A DNA stretch of 64,000 bases from JAHQVK01 sp036788295. GTDB taxonomy: Bacteria; Myxococcota; Kuafuiibacteriia; Kuafuiibacteriales; Kuafuiibacteriaceae. How positions within the stretch are numbered: position 1 is the stretch's first letter; each line of letters starts with the position of its first letter. A model generated the notes under the pieces. It made no database searches. It saw nothing but the letters and a program-made list of their open reading frames with translations, and was not told where the DNA came from. The stretch is taken from the NCBI GenBank assembly GCA_036788295.1, contig DAIQNR010000001.1, positions 62,001 to 126,000 on the forward strand. The letters run 5' to 3'. Of the stretch, positions 26,719 through 35,484 are shown one piece after another. Position numbers and translations under genes: made by a program.

Positions 26719-28770
26719 ATGGAGGTCCAATCCGCCCTGATCGGCGCCTTCGTCACCGTCGCGGTGATGACCGGGATGCTGCTTCGCCGCCGGCGCCGCC
26801 GCAGCGACGTGCTGTTCGCGCTCGTGTGCGTGGTGCTCGGCGCCTGGTTTCTCGCCGCGTTCCTGCGGGGCAACTTCGGGCTCGACCCTTGGCTGCGGGT
26901 CGAAATCGCCATCGGGGCGCTCTTGCCGGCGGTGCTGGTGCAGCTGTTCGTGGATCTTCTGCCCTGGTTGCCCACCGGCGCGCTGCGGCTCCGGGTGGTG
27001 AGCTTCTCGCTGTCCGGGTTGTCCGCGCTCCTCGCCTTGTCGCCGCTTGGACATCTTCCCGAAGTGCAGGTCGGGATCACCGGATACATCGGAGCTGGGA
27101 TCCTGCTCGCCGGATGGGCCATGGTCTCGGCCCCCGAATCCACCGGTCCCACGGTGGAGCACACCCGGCGCCGCTACCTCGCCGTCGGCGCCGCGCTCGC
27201 CGCGATGCTCGCCATCGGCGGGCAAGTCCCCGGCGCCCCGGCCGGATGGACCGCGGCCGGCCACCTCGCCGTCACTCTCTACGTGTTCTTTCTGTCGCAG
27301 ATCATCCTGCGGGAGCGGCTGCTCGACCTGAACGAGCTGCTGGGCCGGATGCTGATCCTCGGCATTCTCGCCGTCCTGTTCGCCACGATCTCGGCCACTC
27401 TCATCGGTCTTGGCACCGACGACGGCGGGCGCCTGTTCAACGCGGTGGTGGGGGTCATCATCCTGCTCACGCTGTACGAGCCGCTGAAGGACCGCCTCGA
27501 GGCGAAGGTCATGGACCTGTTCTTCCGGGAGCGAAACCTGCTGCACAGCGTGCTCGACGACCTCGCCGCCCGCATGCACGGCTCCCTCGAGCCGGAGCGC
27601 ATGGCCCAGCTCGTGGTGGACACCGTCTATGGGGCTCGGCGCGCCACCCATGTCGCCGTGTATCTGCTCGACCCGGCCGGTGCCGGCTTTGCTCGCCGCG
27701 CCCACCGGGGCCCCGAGCCCGCGCTCCGGGTCAGCGGGAGCGACATTCCCGCCCTCTGGCAAGCGATCCAGCTCGGCCGGCCGATCCTCGCCGACCACCG
27801 GGCGGCGGAAACCGCCGAAGCCGAGGAGCCGGTGCACCGGGAGCTCGTCGAGGCCCTGCGCGCGGTCAGCGCCGATCTCCTGTTCCCGTTCGTCTCCGGC
27901 AAGGAGGTGCTCGGTTTTCTCGCTGTCCGCGACGACCGCTCGGTCGAGCCGTACACCGCGAAGGAGGTGGCGCAGTTCACGAAAGTGGCCGACACCGCCG
28001 CGACCGTCATCTGGAACTCGAAGCTCGCCGAGCGCCTCCGGGAACGGGAGAGGCTCGCCGCCATCGGCGCGATGGCCGCCGGGCTCGCCCACGAGATCCG
28101 AAACCCGCTCGGCGCGATCAAAGGGGCGGCAGAGTACCTCGACCCGAAGGACGGCCCGGCCGACCCCGAGATGCTCCGGGTGATCGTAGAGGAAGTGAAC
28201 CGCCTCGACTCCGTCGTGTCGCAGTTTCTCGACTACGCCCGGCCCTTTCGGGGGGTGTTCGCAAAGACGGACCTCAACGACGTGGTCCGCCGCACCGCGC
28301 GCCTCATCGCCGCCCAGCGGTCCGGCGATCGCCTCCTGCTCGAACTCGACCGCTCGCTGCCGCCGATCGAAGCCGACGGGGAGCAGCTCAAGCAGGTCAT
28401 CTTGAACCTGGTCCTCAACGCGCTCGATGCGTCCAGGGAGACGCTCGCACCGGTGCGGATTCGCACCGAGAGCCTGCGCAGCCGCCGCGCGGTGGAGCTG
28501 AGGGTCATCGACGAAGGGGTGGGCATCCCGCTCGACGAGCTCGAGCGGATCTTCATCCCGTTTTTCACCACGAAGCACCAGGGCACCGGGCTCGGGCTCG
28601 CGGTCTGCCACCGAATCGTGATGAGCCACGGGGGCAGCATTCACCCCGAATCCGTGCTCGGCAGCGGCACCGATTTCGTGATTCGGCTCCCTCTCGACGC
28701 GCGCGACCGGCCGCCGGAGGCGAGGCCGCTCGACCCGCTCCCCCGGGTGCGAGCCCGCGAGCCCTCCTGA
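26719..28770 (+). CDS. Membrane sensor histidine kinase with GAF domain
   Basis: 683 aa. The N-terminal 270 residues form about seven or eight transmembrane helices, followed by a GAF domain (about 300-430). HisKA has LAHEIRNPLGAIKGAAEYL (phosphoacceptor His), then HATPase_c with N box LKQVILNLVLNALDAS, DEGVGIP and GTGLGLAV; this is the NtrB/AtoS-like subgroup. ATG 26719 sits just before the first membrane helix; a GTG at 26656 would overlap the preceding stop (GTGA) and add 21 residues, so coupling to the nucleotidyltransferases is possible. No response regulator is adjacent. Confidence 0.9.
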   Translation: MEVQSALIGAFVTVAVMTGMLLRRRRRRSDVLFALVCVVLGAWFLAAFLRGNFGLDPWLRVEIAIGALLPAVLVQLFVDLLPWLPTGALRLRVVSFSLSGLSALLALSPLGHLPEVQVGITGYIGAGILLAGWAMVSAPESTGPTVEHTRRRYLAVGAALAAMLAIGGQVPGAPAGWTAAGHLAVTLYVFFLSQIILRERLLDLNELLGRMLILGILAVLFATISATLIGLGTDDGGRLFNAVVGVIILLTLYEPLKDRLEAKVMDLFFRERNLLHSVLDDLAARMHGSLEPERMAQLVVDTVYGARRATHVAVYLLDPAGAGFARRAHRGPEPALRVSGSDIPALWQAIQLGRPILADHRAAETAEAEEPVHRELVEALRAVSADLLFPFVSGKEVLGFLAVRDDRSVEPYTAKEVAQFTKVADTAATVIWNSKLAERLRERERLAAIGAMAAGLAHEIRNPLGAIKGAAEYLDPKDGPADPEMLRVIVEEVNRLDSVVSQFLDYARPFRGVFAKTDLNDVVRRTARLIAAQRSGDRLLLELDRSLPPIEADGEQLKQVILNLVLNALDASRETLAPVRIRTESLRSRRAVELRVIDEGVGIPLDELERIFIPFFTTKHQGTGLGLAVCHRIVMSHGGSIHPESVLGSGTDFVIRLPLDARDRPPEARPLDPLPRVRAREPS

Positions 28771-28845
28771 GGTCCTGAATCGATCGCGGGGGTCGGTCGA
28801 GAGGTCGAACCCGCCCGGGCGCGATGTCTGACATGAGGAGGCCCC

Positions 28846-29859
28846 GTGGGCATCGAGCTTCGCTACAACGCCCTGTTGATTCGCCGCCAGCCGGTGGCCG
28901 ACCGCTGCCTCGCCGTGCTCGAGGTCGAGCTCGACGCGCCGCTGCCTCGGGAGGACGACGCCCCCCCGTTTCGCCCCGGGCAGTACCTGAGCGTCGGGCT
29001 CAACGACCCGGACACCGCGACGAGCCCGGACCCGAGCTTCACCCTGCGACCAATGTGCATGGCCTCGGCGCCCGAGCATCACCCGCGCCGGCTCGAGCTG
29101 CTGGTGCAGGCCGGAGGCGCCGAGTCACCCCCGTCCCTGAGCCGCCGGCTGCTCGGCCTCGAGCAAGGGGCCCCGCTGCACGTCTGCCCAGCCCCAAACG
29201 GCCACTTTCTCGAACCGGCGCTCGCGAGCGACGGCCGCCGGCTGCTCTTCGTGGGAGCGGGCACCGGGATCGCCCCGTTCATGAGCTTTTTGCGCAGCCG
29301 GCTGGCGAGGGGCGAGTCGGTGGCCGACTGCGCGCTCGTGCACGGGGCCCGGGAGCCGGTGTTCCTCGCGTTTCGCGACGAGCTGCTCGCGCTGTCCCGC
29401 GACCACGGCCTCCGCTACCTGCCCACCGTGAGCCGAACGTTCGGGCGGGAAGATCGGGAGCCGTGGGAAGGGGGGCGGCGGCGGGTGGAGGGTCTGTTCG
29501 GAGCGGACCGCGCCGAACCCACCGCGGCGCAGCTCGACCTTCGCATCCACCCCGACGAAACCAGGGTGTTCGTGGCTGGCCGCACCCACACCCTCCGCGG
29601 CATGCTGCGGGCGCTCGCCCCCAGAGGCTACCTCCCCGAGCACCGCCGCCTCCGCCGGCGGCTGTTCGGCGACCCGACCGGCGGACCAGCAGCCTCGTTG
29701 TTCAGCCTCGCCTACGACGGCGAGCCGATGCTCGACCTGAGCGAGGACGAAGGCCCGCGCCCCGGTCGCTTGAGCCTCGGGGAGTTCGCGTCCCTGTACG
29801 GAGGCGACCGGTCGCCGTCTTTTCCGGCGGAGACAGGGCAGGTAGGGTCTCGCCCATGA
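28846..29859 (+). CDS. FAD/NAD(P)-binding ferredoxin-reductase-like oxidoreductase
   Basis: 337 aa. It has an FNR-type FAD-binding barrel (FRPGQYLSVGL; FTLRPMCMAS at the position of the RxYS motif), then the NAD(P) domain with FVGAGTGIAPFMSFLRSRL and a C-terminal VFVAGRTHTLRGML. It resembles NfnA/PyrK-like electron-transfer subunits, but no CxxxxC...C [2Fe-2S] motif is present; its few cysteines are isolated. The GTG start at 28846 is set by a strong AGGAGG a few bases upstream. Its stop overlaps the next flavoprotein by ATGA, strongly suggesting a two-subunit enzyme. Confidence 0.8.
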   Translation: MGIELRYNALLIRRQPVADRCLAVLEVELDAPLPREDDAPPFRPGQYLSVGLNDPDTATSPDPSFTLRPMCMASAPEHHPRRLELLVQAGGAESPPSLSRRLLGLEQGAPLHVCPAPNGHFLEPALASDGRRLLFVGAGTGIAPFMSFLRSRLARGESVADCALVHGAREPVFLAFRDELLALSRDHGLRYLPTVSRTFGREDREPWEGGRRRVEGLFGADRAEPTAAQLDLRIHPDETRVFVAGRTHTLRGMLRALAPRGYLPEHRRLRRRLFGDPTGGPAASLFSLAYDGEPMLDLSEDEGPRPGRLSLGEFASLYGGDRSPSFPAETGQVGSRP

Positions 29860-31205
29860 CGGACGTTTCGAGCCACCCAGCGGTGGCGGTAATCGGCGCG
29901 GCGGTGGCCGGCGCCCAGGTGGCTCGGATCCTGGCCGACCGCGGCGCCGAGGTCGTCGTGTTCGAGCAGAACGACCGGCCGTTCGGCAAAATCGAGGACG
30001 GCCTGCCCCGATGGCACTCCGGTCTCCGCAAGAAAGAATTCGCGCGGATCCTCGGCCTCCTCGAGCACCCTCGGATCCATTTCGTCCCCCGGACCCGCAT
30101 CGGATCCGACGTCGATTTCGGCGAGCTGGTCGAGGGCTGGGGGTTCTCGGCCGTGGTGCTCGCCAACGGGGTCTGGCGGGATCGCCCCCTGCCCGTTCCC
30201 GGGGCCGAAACCTACCTCGGTCGCGGTCTCGTCTACCAAAACCCGTTCATCGTCGCGTTCAACCACGCGAACGACCCCGGCTACTCCGGCCCCCAGTTCG
30301 ACGTGCCGGACGGCGCGATCGTCGTCGGCGGCGGCCTCGCCTCGATCGACGTGGTGAAGGTGCTGATGCTCGAGAACGCCAGAAAGAAGCTGGCCGAGCG
30401 CGGGCACGAGGTGGACCTAGAGGAGCTCGAGAAGGCCGGGATCCCAAAGACATGCGAGGCGCTCGGGTTCGAGATGGCGCAGCTCGGACTCGCTGGGGCG
30501 ACGCTCGTGTACCGGCGGCGGGCCGACGACATGCCGGTGGCCGAGGCGGCAGAAGGCGCCGATGAGGCCCGGCTCGACAAGGTTCGCGCCTCCCGGCGAA
30601 AGATCCTCGAGCGGGCGATCGCAAAGTATGGGTTTCGGTTCGAGCCGCTCAGCGCGCCGGAGGCGCCGATCGAGGAGGATGGCCGCCTCGTTGGCCTCCG
30701 CCTGCGCCGGCTCACCACCACGGACGGCCGAAAGCTCGAGGACAGCGGGCAGACGTACGAGCTGCGGGGCTCGATGGTCATCAGCTCGATCGGGAGCATC
30801 CCGGAGCCGATCCCCGGGATCGCGATGAAGGGCGAGCTGTTCGCGTTCACCGACTGGGACTTCGGGCGGCTCGACGGTCTGCCCACGGTGTGGTCGGCCG
30901 GCAACGTCGTCACCGGCAAGGGCAACATCGTCGCCTCCCGTCGGCACGCGAACCTCATCGGCGAGCACGTCGCGAGCGCCTACCTCGGGCTCGAGCCGGC
31001 GGACGGGATGGACCTCGGCGCGGTCGCTCGGGGCCGGTCCACCGAGCAGGCCGAGCTGGTCGCCGAGGCGGTCGTCCGCTCGGCGCCGCCGGTATCGGAC
31101 ACCGCGCGGGCCAAGATCATCGAGCAAACCCGGTCGCGGCAGGCGGCGGTCGGCTACGGCGGGGAGCTCGGCTCGTGGGTGGAGCGCCACCCCCCCGCGC
31201 TCTGA
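29856..31205 (+). CDS. FAD-dependent pyridine-nucleotide oxidoreductase (GltD/FprA-like)
   Basis: 449 aa. An N-terminal dinucleotide fold VAVIGAAVAGAQVARIL binds FAD; the second Gly of GxGxxG is Ala. A second fold AIVVGGGLASIDV binds NAD(P). The WSAGNVVTGKGNIVASRRHA segment near the C-terminus resembles the FAD-closing motif of glutamate-synthase small subunits and FprA. The cysteine-rich 4Fe-4S N-terminal domain of GltD/NfnB is absent. Together with the overlapping FNR-like gene the order mirrors nfnA-nfnB, but both lack iron-sulphur ligands. Physiological electron partners are unknown. Confidence 0.8.
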   Translation: MTDVSSHPAVAVIGAAVAGAQVARILADRGAEVVVFEQNDRPFGKIEDGLPRWHSGLRKKEFARILGLLEHPRIHFVPRTRIGSDVDFGELVEGWGFSAVVLANGVWRDRPLPVPGAETYLGRGLVYQNPFIVAFNHANDPGYSGPQFDVPDGAIVVGGGLASIDVVKVLMLENARKKLAERGHEVDLEELEKAGIPKTCEALGFEMAQLGLAGATLVYRRRADDMPVAEAAEGADEARLDKVRASRRKILERAIAKYGFRFEPLSAPEAPIEEDGRLVGLRLRRLTTTDGRKLEDSGQTYELRGSMVISSIGSIPEPIPGIAMKGELFAFTDWDFGRLDGLPTVWSAGNVVTGKGNIVASRRHANLIGEHVASAYLGLEPADGMDLGAVARGRSTEQAELVAEAVVRSAPPVSDTARAKIIEQTRSRQAAVGYGGELGSWVERHPPAL

Positions 31206-31915
31206 GCGCGTTCTTCGGCGCGATGCTCGCCGTCGCCGGAGCCGACCAGGCCGCAAAACTCGCCGCGGTGGCCCACCTGAGCCCGGCCGCGCACGGCGAC
31301 ATGGACCCGGCCGCCCGCCGGGCCGCGTTTCACCGGGCCGGCGCGCTCGAGCGCTTCGCTTGGGCCGAAGCCGCCGTTCGCGCCCGCCACCCCTGCTCCG
31401 ACGGCGGCTGCCCCCGGCTGGTGGTGCTGCCCGGACGAGTCGCCTTGCGCTACGCCGAGAACACCGGCGCCGCCGGGCTCGCTTTGGCCCAAATCCCTCC
31501 GTGGTGGCGCCGGATCGTCCTGCCCGCGCTCTCTGCGCTCGCCTTGGGCGCCACCGCCGCGGGGCTCGCCGCCCTCCCCGGCCGCGCCGCCGTGCTCGGC
31601 GCCATCGCCGGCGGCGCGCTCGGCAACGGGCTCGATCGGGTCCGGTTGGGCTACGTGGTGGACTTCATCGAGATCGCCGGAGGACCGATCCTGAACCTCG
31701 CCGATGTCGCGCTGTCGCTCGGGATCTTCGTCCTCCTGCTCGGCGGGCGCGGCGGCGTTGCCCTCTCGAGAGCGGGCGGGTATGGAGGGCGCCGTGTCGC
31801 GGCGGTGGAAGATCCTGATCGGTTTGGGACTCGGCCTGGCCGTGGCCGACCAGTGGACCAAGTACCTGGCGGTGAAGCACCTCACCCCGGGCATCGCCGC
31901 CGCCAGGGCCGGTGA
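31175..31915 (+). CDS. lspA: Signal peptidase II paralogue (first of two)
   Basis: Up to 246 aa. All LspA motifs are recognisable: ADQAAK in helix 1, ENTGAAG, GNGLDRVRLGYVVDFIE with the first catalytic Asp and LNLADVALS with the second, so it could be active. A long insert follows helix 1 (about 25-85), as in its neighbour. GTG 31175 is preferred because a GGGGAG lies 8 bp upstream and it supplies a full first helix; it overlaps the previous gene by 31 bp. The frame runs 134 nt into the next lspA, and this extra basic tail is unlike any LspA. Weaker conservation than the second copy suggests a diverged role. Confidence 0.78.
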   Translation: MGGAPPPRALSAFFGAMLAVAGADQAAKLAAVAHLSPAAHGDMDPAARRAAFHRAGALERFAWAEAAVRARHPCSDGGCPRLVVLPGRVALRYAENTGAAGLALAQIPPWWRRIVLPALSALALGATAAGLAALPGRAAVLGAIAGGALGNGLDRVRLGYVVDFIEIAGGPILNLADVALSLGIFVLLLGGRGGVALSRAGGYGGRRVAAVEDPDRFGTRPGRGRPVDQVPGGEAPHPGHRRRQGR

Positions 31916-32483
31916 CGTCGGCCCGCTGTCGCCCGACCGGATCGCCGAGCTGAACGCCGAAATCGGGCTGTTCGAAGGGCTCGGGTCGTTCTACTTCGAG
32001 GTCCGCCACCCATGCCGCCGGCCAGCGGCCTACTGCCCCAGTGTGGAGGTCGTGCCCGGCTTCTGGAACCACCGCTACGTCGAAAACCCCGGCGCAGCGT
32101 GGGGCCTGCTCGCAAACGCGAGCGAGTCGATTCGGGTCCCGTTTTTCCTGCTCGTGTCCCTGGGGGCGGTGGTGTTCATCATCGCGTTCTTTCGAAAACT
32201 GTCCGACGACCAGCACCTGACCATCTGGGCCCTGGCGCTCGTGTTCGGGGGGGCGATCGGCAACCTCATCGACCGGCTGCACCTCAGCTACGTCGTCGAT
32301 TTCATCGATTGGTATGTCGGTACCGCCCACTGGCCCACGTTCAACGTGGCCGACGCGGGCATCAGCACCGGCGTTGGGCTGTTGCTGCTCGAGTGGGTGC
32401 TGGACGCCGTGCGGGCTCGCAAGAGCAAAGTTGAGCCCGGCGCTCCCCCGAAGCCGGCTGACCCGAAGCCGAATCAGCCCTGA
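31782..32483 (+). CDS. lspA: Lipoprotein signal peptidase II (second copy)
   Basis: 233 aa, larger than E. coli LspA (164) because of an insert between helix 1 and the second motif. Conserved elements are ADQWTKYLAV, YVENPGAAWGLL, GGAIGNLIDRLHLSYVVDFID (first catalytic Asp) and FNVADAGIS (second catalytic Asp). Four membrane helices are visible. It cleaves diacylglyceryl-modified prolipoproteins in the inner membrane. ATG 31782 is given; GTG 31794 follows GGAGGG closely and is an alternative. It is 12 bp upstream of lgt, so modification and cleavage enzymes are co-expressed. Confidence 0.92.
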   Translation: MEGAVSRRWKILIGLGLGLAVADQWTKYLAVKHLTPGIAAARAGDVGPLSPDRIAELNAEIGLFEGLGSFYFEVRHPCRRPAAYCPSVEVVPGFWNHRYVENPGAAWGLLANASESIRVPFFLLVSLGAVVFIIAFFRKLSDDQHLTIWALALVFGGAIGNLIDRLHLSYVVDFIDWYVGTAHWPTFNVADAGISTGVGLLLLEWVLDAVRARKSKVEPGAPPKPADPKPNQP

Positions 32484-32495
32484 CCAGGACTCTTC

Positions 32496-33383
32496 ATGCA
32501 ACCGGTCCTCATCGACTTTGGCTTTCTCTGGTCCCTGTTCGGGTTCGACCCGTCCGGGGCCTTCAAGCTGCACACCTACGGCTTGATGATCGCGCTCGGC
32601 TTTCTCGTCGGGATGCAGCTCGCGGCCCGGGAGGCCCGGCGGGTCGATACGAGCCCAAACGGCGGCTTCGACACGTTCGTGCTCGACCTGACCGGGTGGA
32701 TCCTCATCGTGTCGCTGCTCGGGGCTCGAGCCCTGTTCATCATCGTCGAGTGGAAAGACAGCTACGCCCAGGACCCGCTCAAGATCTTCAAGATCTGGGA
32801 GGGCGGATTCGTGTTCTACGGCGGCTTTCTCGCCGCGGTGGGTTTCAGCGTCTACTACGCCAGGAAACACGGGCGCTCATTTCTGCTCACGGCCGACACG
32901 CTCATCCCGAGCGTCGCGCTCGGGCACTTCTTTGGGCGCCTCGGCTGCCTCGCCGCCGGCTGCTGCTGGGGGATGGAAGCGCACCCCGATTTTCCCCTGT
33001 CGGTGCAGTTCCCCGCTGGCTCGCTCGTCCACTCGAGCCTCGAGAACGCCGGGGTCATCGCCCGGGGTGCGGAGCACACCCACCACCTGCACCCGGTGCA
33101 GATGTACGAGTCCTTCGGCGAGCTGATGATCTTCTTCGTGCTCATCGCCGTTCGCACCGTGAAGCGCTTTCACGGCCAGGTGCTGCTCAGCTACCTGTTT
33201 TTGTATGCGCTCCTGCGCAGCTCGCTCGAGTTCGTCCGGGCTGACGCCAACCGTGGGCTATGGCGCATCTTTGGGCTGCAGCTGAGCACCAGCCAGATCA
33301 TCTCGGTGCTCGTCGCCGCCGGGGCGCTCGCCCTGCTCGTCACCGTGCTGCGAAGGCGCCGGCTCGCGCCCTCCCCGGGCTGA
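32496..33383 (+). CDS. lgt: Prolipoprotein diacylglyceryl transferase
   Basis: 295 aa polytopic membrane protein. It begins with LHTYGLMIALGFLVG, has GGFVFYGGFLAA, and the Lgt signature GHFFGRLGCLAAGCCWG with the essential Gly-Arg pair; HPVQMYES is also family-conserved. It transfers diacylglycerol from phosphatidylglycerol to the lipobox Cys, the first step of lipoprotein maturation. Many predicted lipoproteins in this window depend on it. It is the last gene of the plus-strand run; the convergent kinase gene ends 4 bp downstream. Confidence 0.95.
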   Translation: MQPVLIDFGFLWSLFGFDPSGAFKLHTYGLMIALGFLVGMQLAAREARRVDTSPNGGFDTFVLDLTGWILIVSLLGARALFIIVEWKDSYAQDPLKIFKIWEGGFVFYGGFLAAVGFSVYYARKHGRSFLLTADTLIPSVALGHFFGRLGCLAAGCCWGMEAHPDFPLSVQFPAGSLVHSSLENAGVIARGAEHTHHLHPVQMYESFGELMIFFVLIAVRTVKRFHGQVLLSYLFLYALLRSSLEFVRADANRGLWRIFGLQLSTSQIISVLVAAGALALLVTVLRRRRLAPSPG

Positions 33384-33387
33384 GCCG

Positions 33388-34398
33388 CTACCTACCCGCC
33401 CACTGGAGGCGAAACCAGAACCTCGCGCCCCCTTCCGGGCGGTCGGCGTACCCGATGCGTCCTCCCCAGCGCTCGACCGTGATCCGGCAAAAGTACAGGC
33501 CAAGGCCGAGCTTTCCCCGGGTCTCTCCCTGCCGGAGCTTCTGAAACAGCTCCGCCTGCCTCGGCGCCAGCACCCCGGGGCCGCCGTCGAGCACCGAGAC
33601 CTCCGCTTGGCTGTCGTCGCCGGCGAGCAGCACCCTCACCTCCGAGCCCTCCGGGGCGTGGCGCAGGCCGTTGTCGAGGAGGTTTGCGAGCACCCGCTCG
33701 AGCCGGCTCTCCTCCCCGATCACCCGGGCCCGGCCCGGGGGCCGCAGGTCCTCGAGCGCGAGCCGGACCCCGTGCAGCTCGAAGCTGGGGGTGAGGTTCT
33801 CGACCAGGCGCCGGGCCACCCAGAACAGGTCCGGGGGCGTCGCCGCCGGACCTTCGGCGTCGTCGTTCTGCGCCCGAAACACGTCGAGGATCTGCTGGAT
33901 GAGCGCTTGCTGCCGGTGGGCCTGCCTGAGCGCCAGCTCGATGAGCCGGCCCAGATCTTCGCCGGTCGGGGCACCGTCCTCGATCGCGGTCAGGCACCCG
34001 ACGATCCCGGAGAGCGGCGACGCGAGATCGTGCACGATGGTGTGAAGCAGGATGTCCTGCTTCTCGAGCGCCCGCCCTTCCGCCCTTCGGACCCCGGTCT
34101 CCGGATCCGGCGTCTCGACCGCCACGCACCACAAGCCCTCGGGCGAAGGCACGAGGTGCAGGTCGGCGCGCGCGACCTCGGCCGGCAGCGGGACCCCCCG
34201 CAGCACCCCAGGGGCGGCGATGGCCGGGGTCAGCGCCACCCCTCGCGGCAGCCCCCGAGACGCCGGCCACCCGAACGCCGCCCGGTCTCCCCCCGGGGAC
34301 CCGCCCCGACCGTCGGCGAGCATCTTCCCCCACGCCACCCGCCGGCCGGGAAAGGCGAGCAGGGCCAAGTAGCCAAACAGTGGATGCCCACCCCGCAT
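33388..34398 (-). CDS. Cytoplasmic sensor histidine kinase
   Basis: 336 aa. An N-terminal PAS-like or unassigned sensory region (1-115) is followed by HisKA: ILLHTIVHDLASPLSGIVGCL contains the phosphoacceptor His in an HDLASPL box. HATPase_c has ESRLERVLANLLDNGLRHA (N box), DGGPGV and LGLGLYFCR. There is no membrane helix and no neighbouring response regulator. ATG 34398 is used; codons before it are out of character and overlap the divergent promoter. Confidence 0.85.
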   Translation of the reverse strand: MRGGHPLFGYLALLAFPGRRVAWGKMLADGRGGSPGGDRAAFGWPASRGLPRGVALTPAIAAPGVLRGVPLPAEVARADLHLVPSPEGLWCVAVETPDPETGVRRAEGRALEKQDILLHTIVHDLASPLSGIVGCLTAIEDGAPTGEDLGRLIELALRQAHRQQALIQQILDVFRAQNDDAEGPAATPPDLFWVARRLVENLTPSFELHGVRLALEDLRPPGRARVIGEESRLERVLANLLDNGLRHAPEGSEVRVLLAGDDSQAEVSVLDGGPGVLAPRQAELFQKLRQGETRGKLGLGLYFCRITVERWGGRIGYADRPEGGARFWFRLQWAGR

Positions 34399-34410
34399 CG
34401 GCGCGGCTTG

Positions 34411-34459
34411 TAGCACGGGCTGGGCCGCGGGGCCTCCCGAGCGCACATCGGTCGTGCTA
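34411..34459. promoter_or_regulatory. Widely spaced inverted repeat in a divergent promoter
   Basis: TAGCACG at 34411-34417 and its complement CGTGCTA at 34453-34459 flank the centre of the 75-bp region between the sensor-kinase start and the DUF481-like gene. It could be paired operator half-sites for both genes. Only one instance was seen, so this is tentative. Confidence 0.25.
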
Positions 34460-34473
34460 GCTACGGCCCGCCC

Positions 34474-35484
34474 ATGAAAAATGCCCTTGTCGCCTCCCTC
34501 CTCACCGCACTCCTCCCGCCGATCGCCTCGGCCCAGGAGACGATCGCCACGGAGGACATGAAGAAGAAGGTCCTCGATGAGACCGCCCCGGCCGAAGAGG
34601 GCTGGACCGCCAAAGCGAAGCTCGGAGCCACGTTCTCGATGAATCACAACGCGAACGTGGTGGGCACCGAGGACGGTCTCACCCTGCAGCTCGGCGGGCT
34701 GCTGACCGCGGAGGCCAACTATCGGAGCGGGCAGCACCGGGTCGAAAACCGGCTGTCCCTCCAAGAGATCCAGACCCGGACCCCGCAGCTCGAGCGCTTC
34801 GTGAAGTCGCTCGACCAGCTCGACGTGACCAGCACCTATACGTTTCGCTTCCTCGAGCCCCAGTGGCTCGGGCTGTTTGCGACCGCCCTGCTCAACACCC
34901 AGATCTTCGAAGGAGAGATCGTCGCCTCACAAGAGGTGCAGGTCGTGGACGCAGAGGGGGTGGAACTGGCCACGCTCGGCCTCGGCGAAAGCTTCCTTCT
35001 GACCCGCCCGTTCGAGCCGCTCAACCTCAGGCAGACGGTCGGGGTCTTCGCCGAGCCGGTGCGGGAGCCGGCGCTGAAGCTCGGGTTCAAGCTCGGCGCA
35101 GGCGCCCAGCAGATTCTGGGTCAAGGCGGCCGAACGGTGCTTCGCACCGAAGAGAATGGGGCCCGGGCGGTGGTGCAGCCGCTCGAGGACGCGGTCGTCG
35201 AGCTCGGGGCCGAGGCCCAGGTCGACCTCACCGGAGACATCGTGGATCAAGTCCTGAGCTATTATCTGTCGGCCAACGTCTTCTATCCGCCGTTCACGAC
35301 CTCCGAGATCGATCGGGACTTCGGCGAGAGCATCAACCTCCGGCTGAAAGCGGGGGCGTCGCTCAAGATGACCAAGGTGCTGTCGGTGGACTATGTGCTC
35401 ACCGTGCTCCGCATTCCCGCGGTCACCCTCGAATACCAAGTGCAAAACGGGTTGCTGATCAGCGCCGCCTTCGACCTCATCTGA
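34474..35484 (+). CDS. Secreted beta-barrel-like protein (DUF481/DUF3078-like)
   Basis: 336 aa. Signal peptide MKNALVASLLTALLPPIASA is cleaved at ASA-QE. The rest alternates polar and hydrophobic residues in amphipathic strands (AKLGATFSMNHNANVVG; HRVENRLSLQEI; STYTFRFLEP), characteristic of an outer-membrane barrel of the DUF481/DUF3078 type. The role is unknown. It ends 8 bp inside the convergent L-domain gene, so the two stops overlap. Confidence 0.7.
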   Translation: MKNALVASLLTALLPPIASAQETIATEDMKKKVLDETAPAEEGWTAKAKLGATFSMNHNANVVGTEDGLTLQLGGLLTAEANYRSGQHRVENRLSLQEIQTRTPQLERFVKSLDQLDVTSTYTFRFLEPQWLGLFATALLNTQIFEGEIVASQEVQVVDAEGVELATLGLGESFLLTRPFEPLNLRQTVGVFAEPVREPALKLGFKLGAGAQQILGQGGRTVLRTEENGARAVVQPLEDAVVELGAEAQVDLTGDIVDQVLSYYLSANVFYPPFTTSEIDRDFGESINLRLKAGASLKMTKVLSVDYVLTVLRIPAVTLEYQVQNGLLISAAFDLI

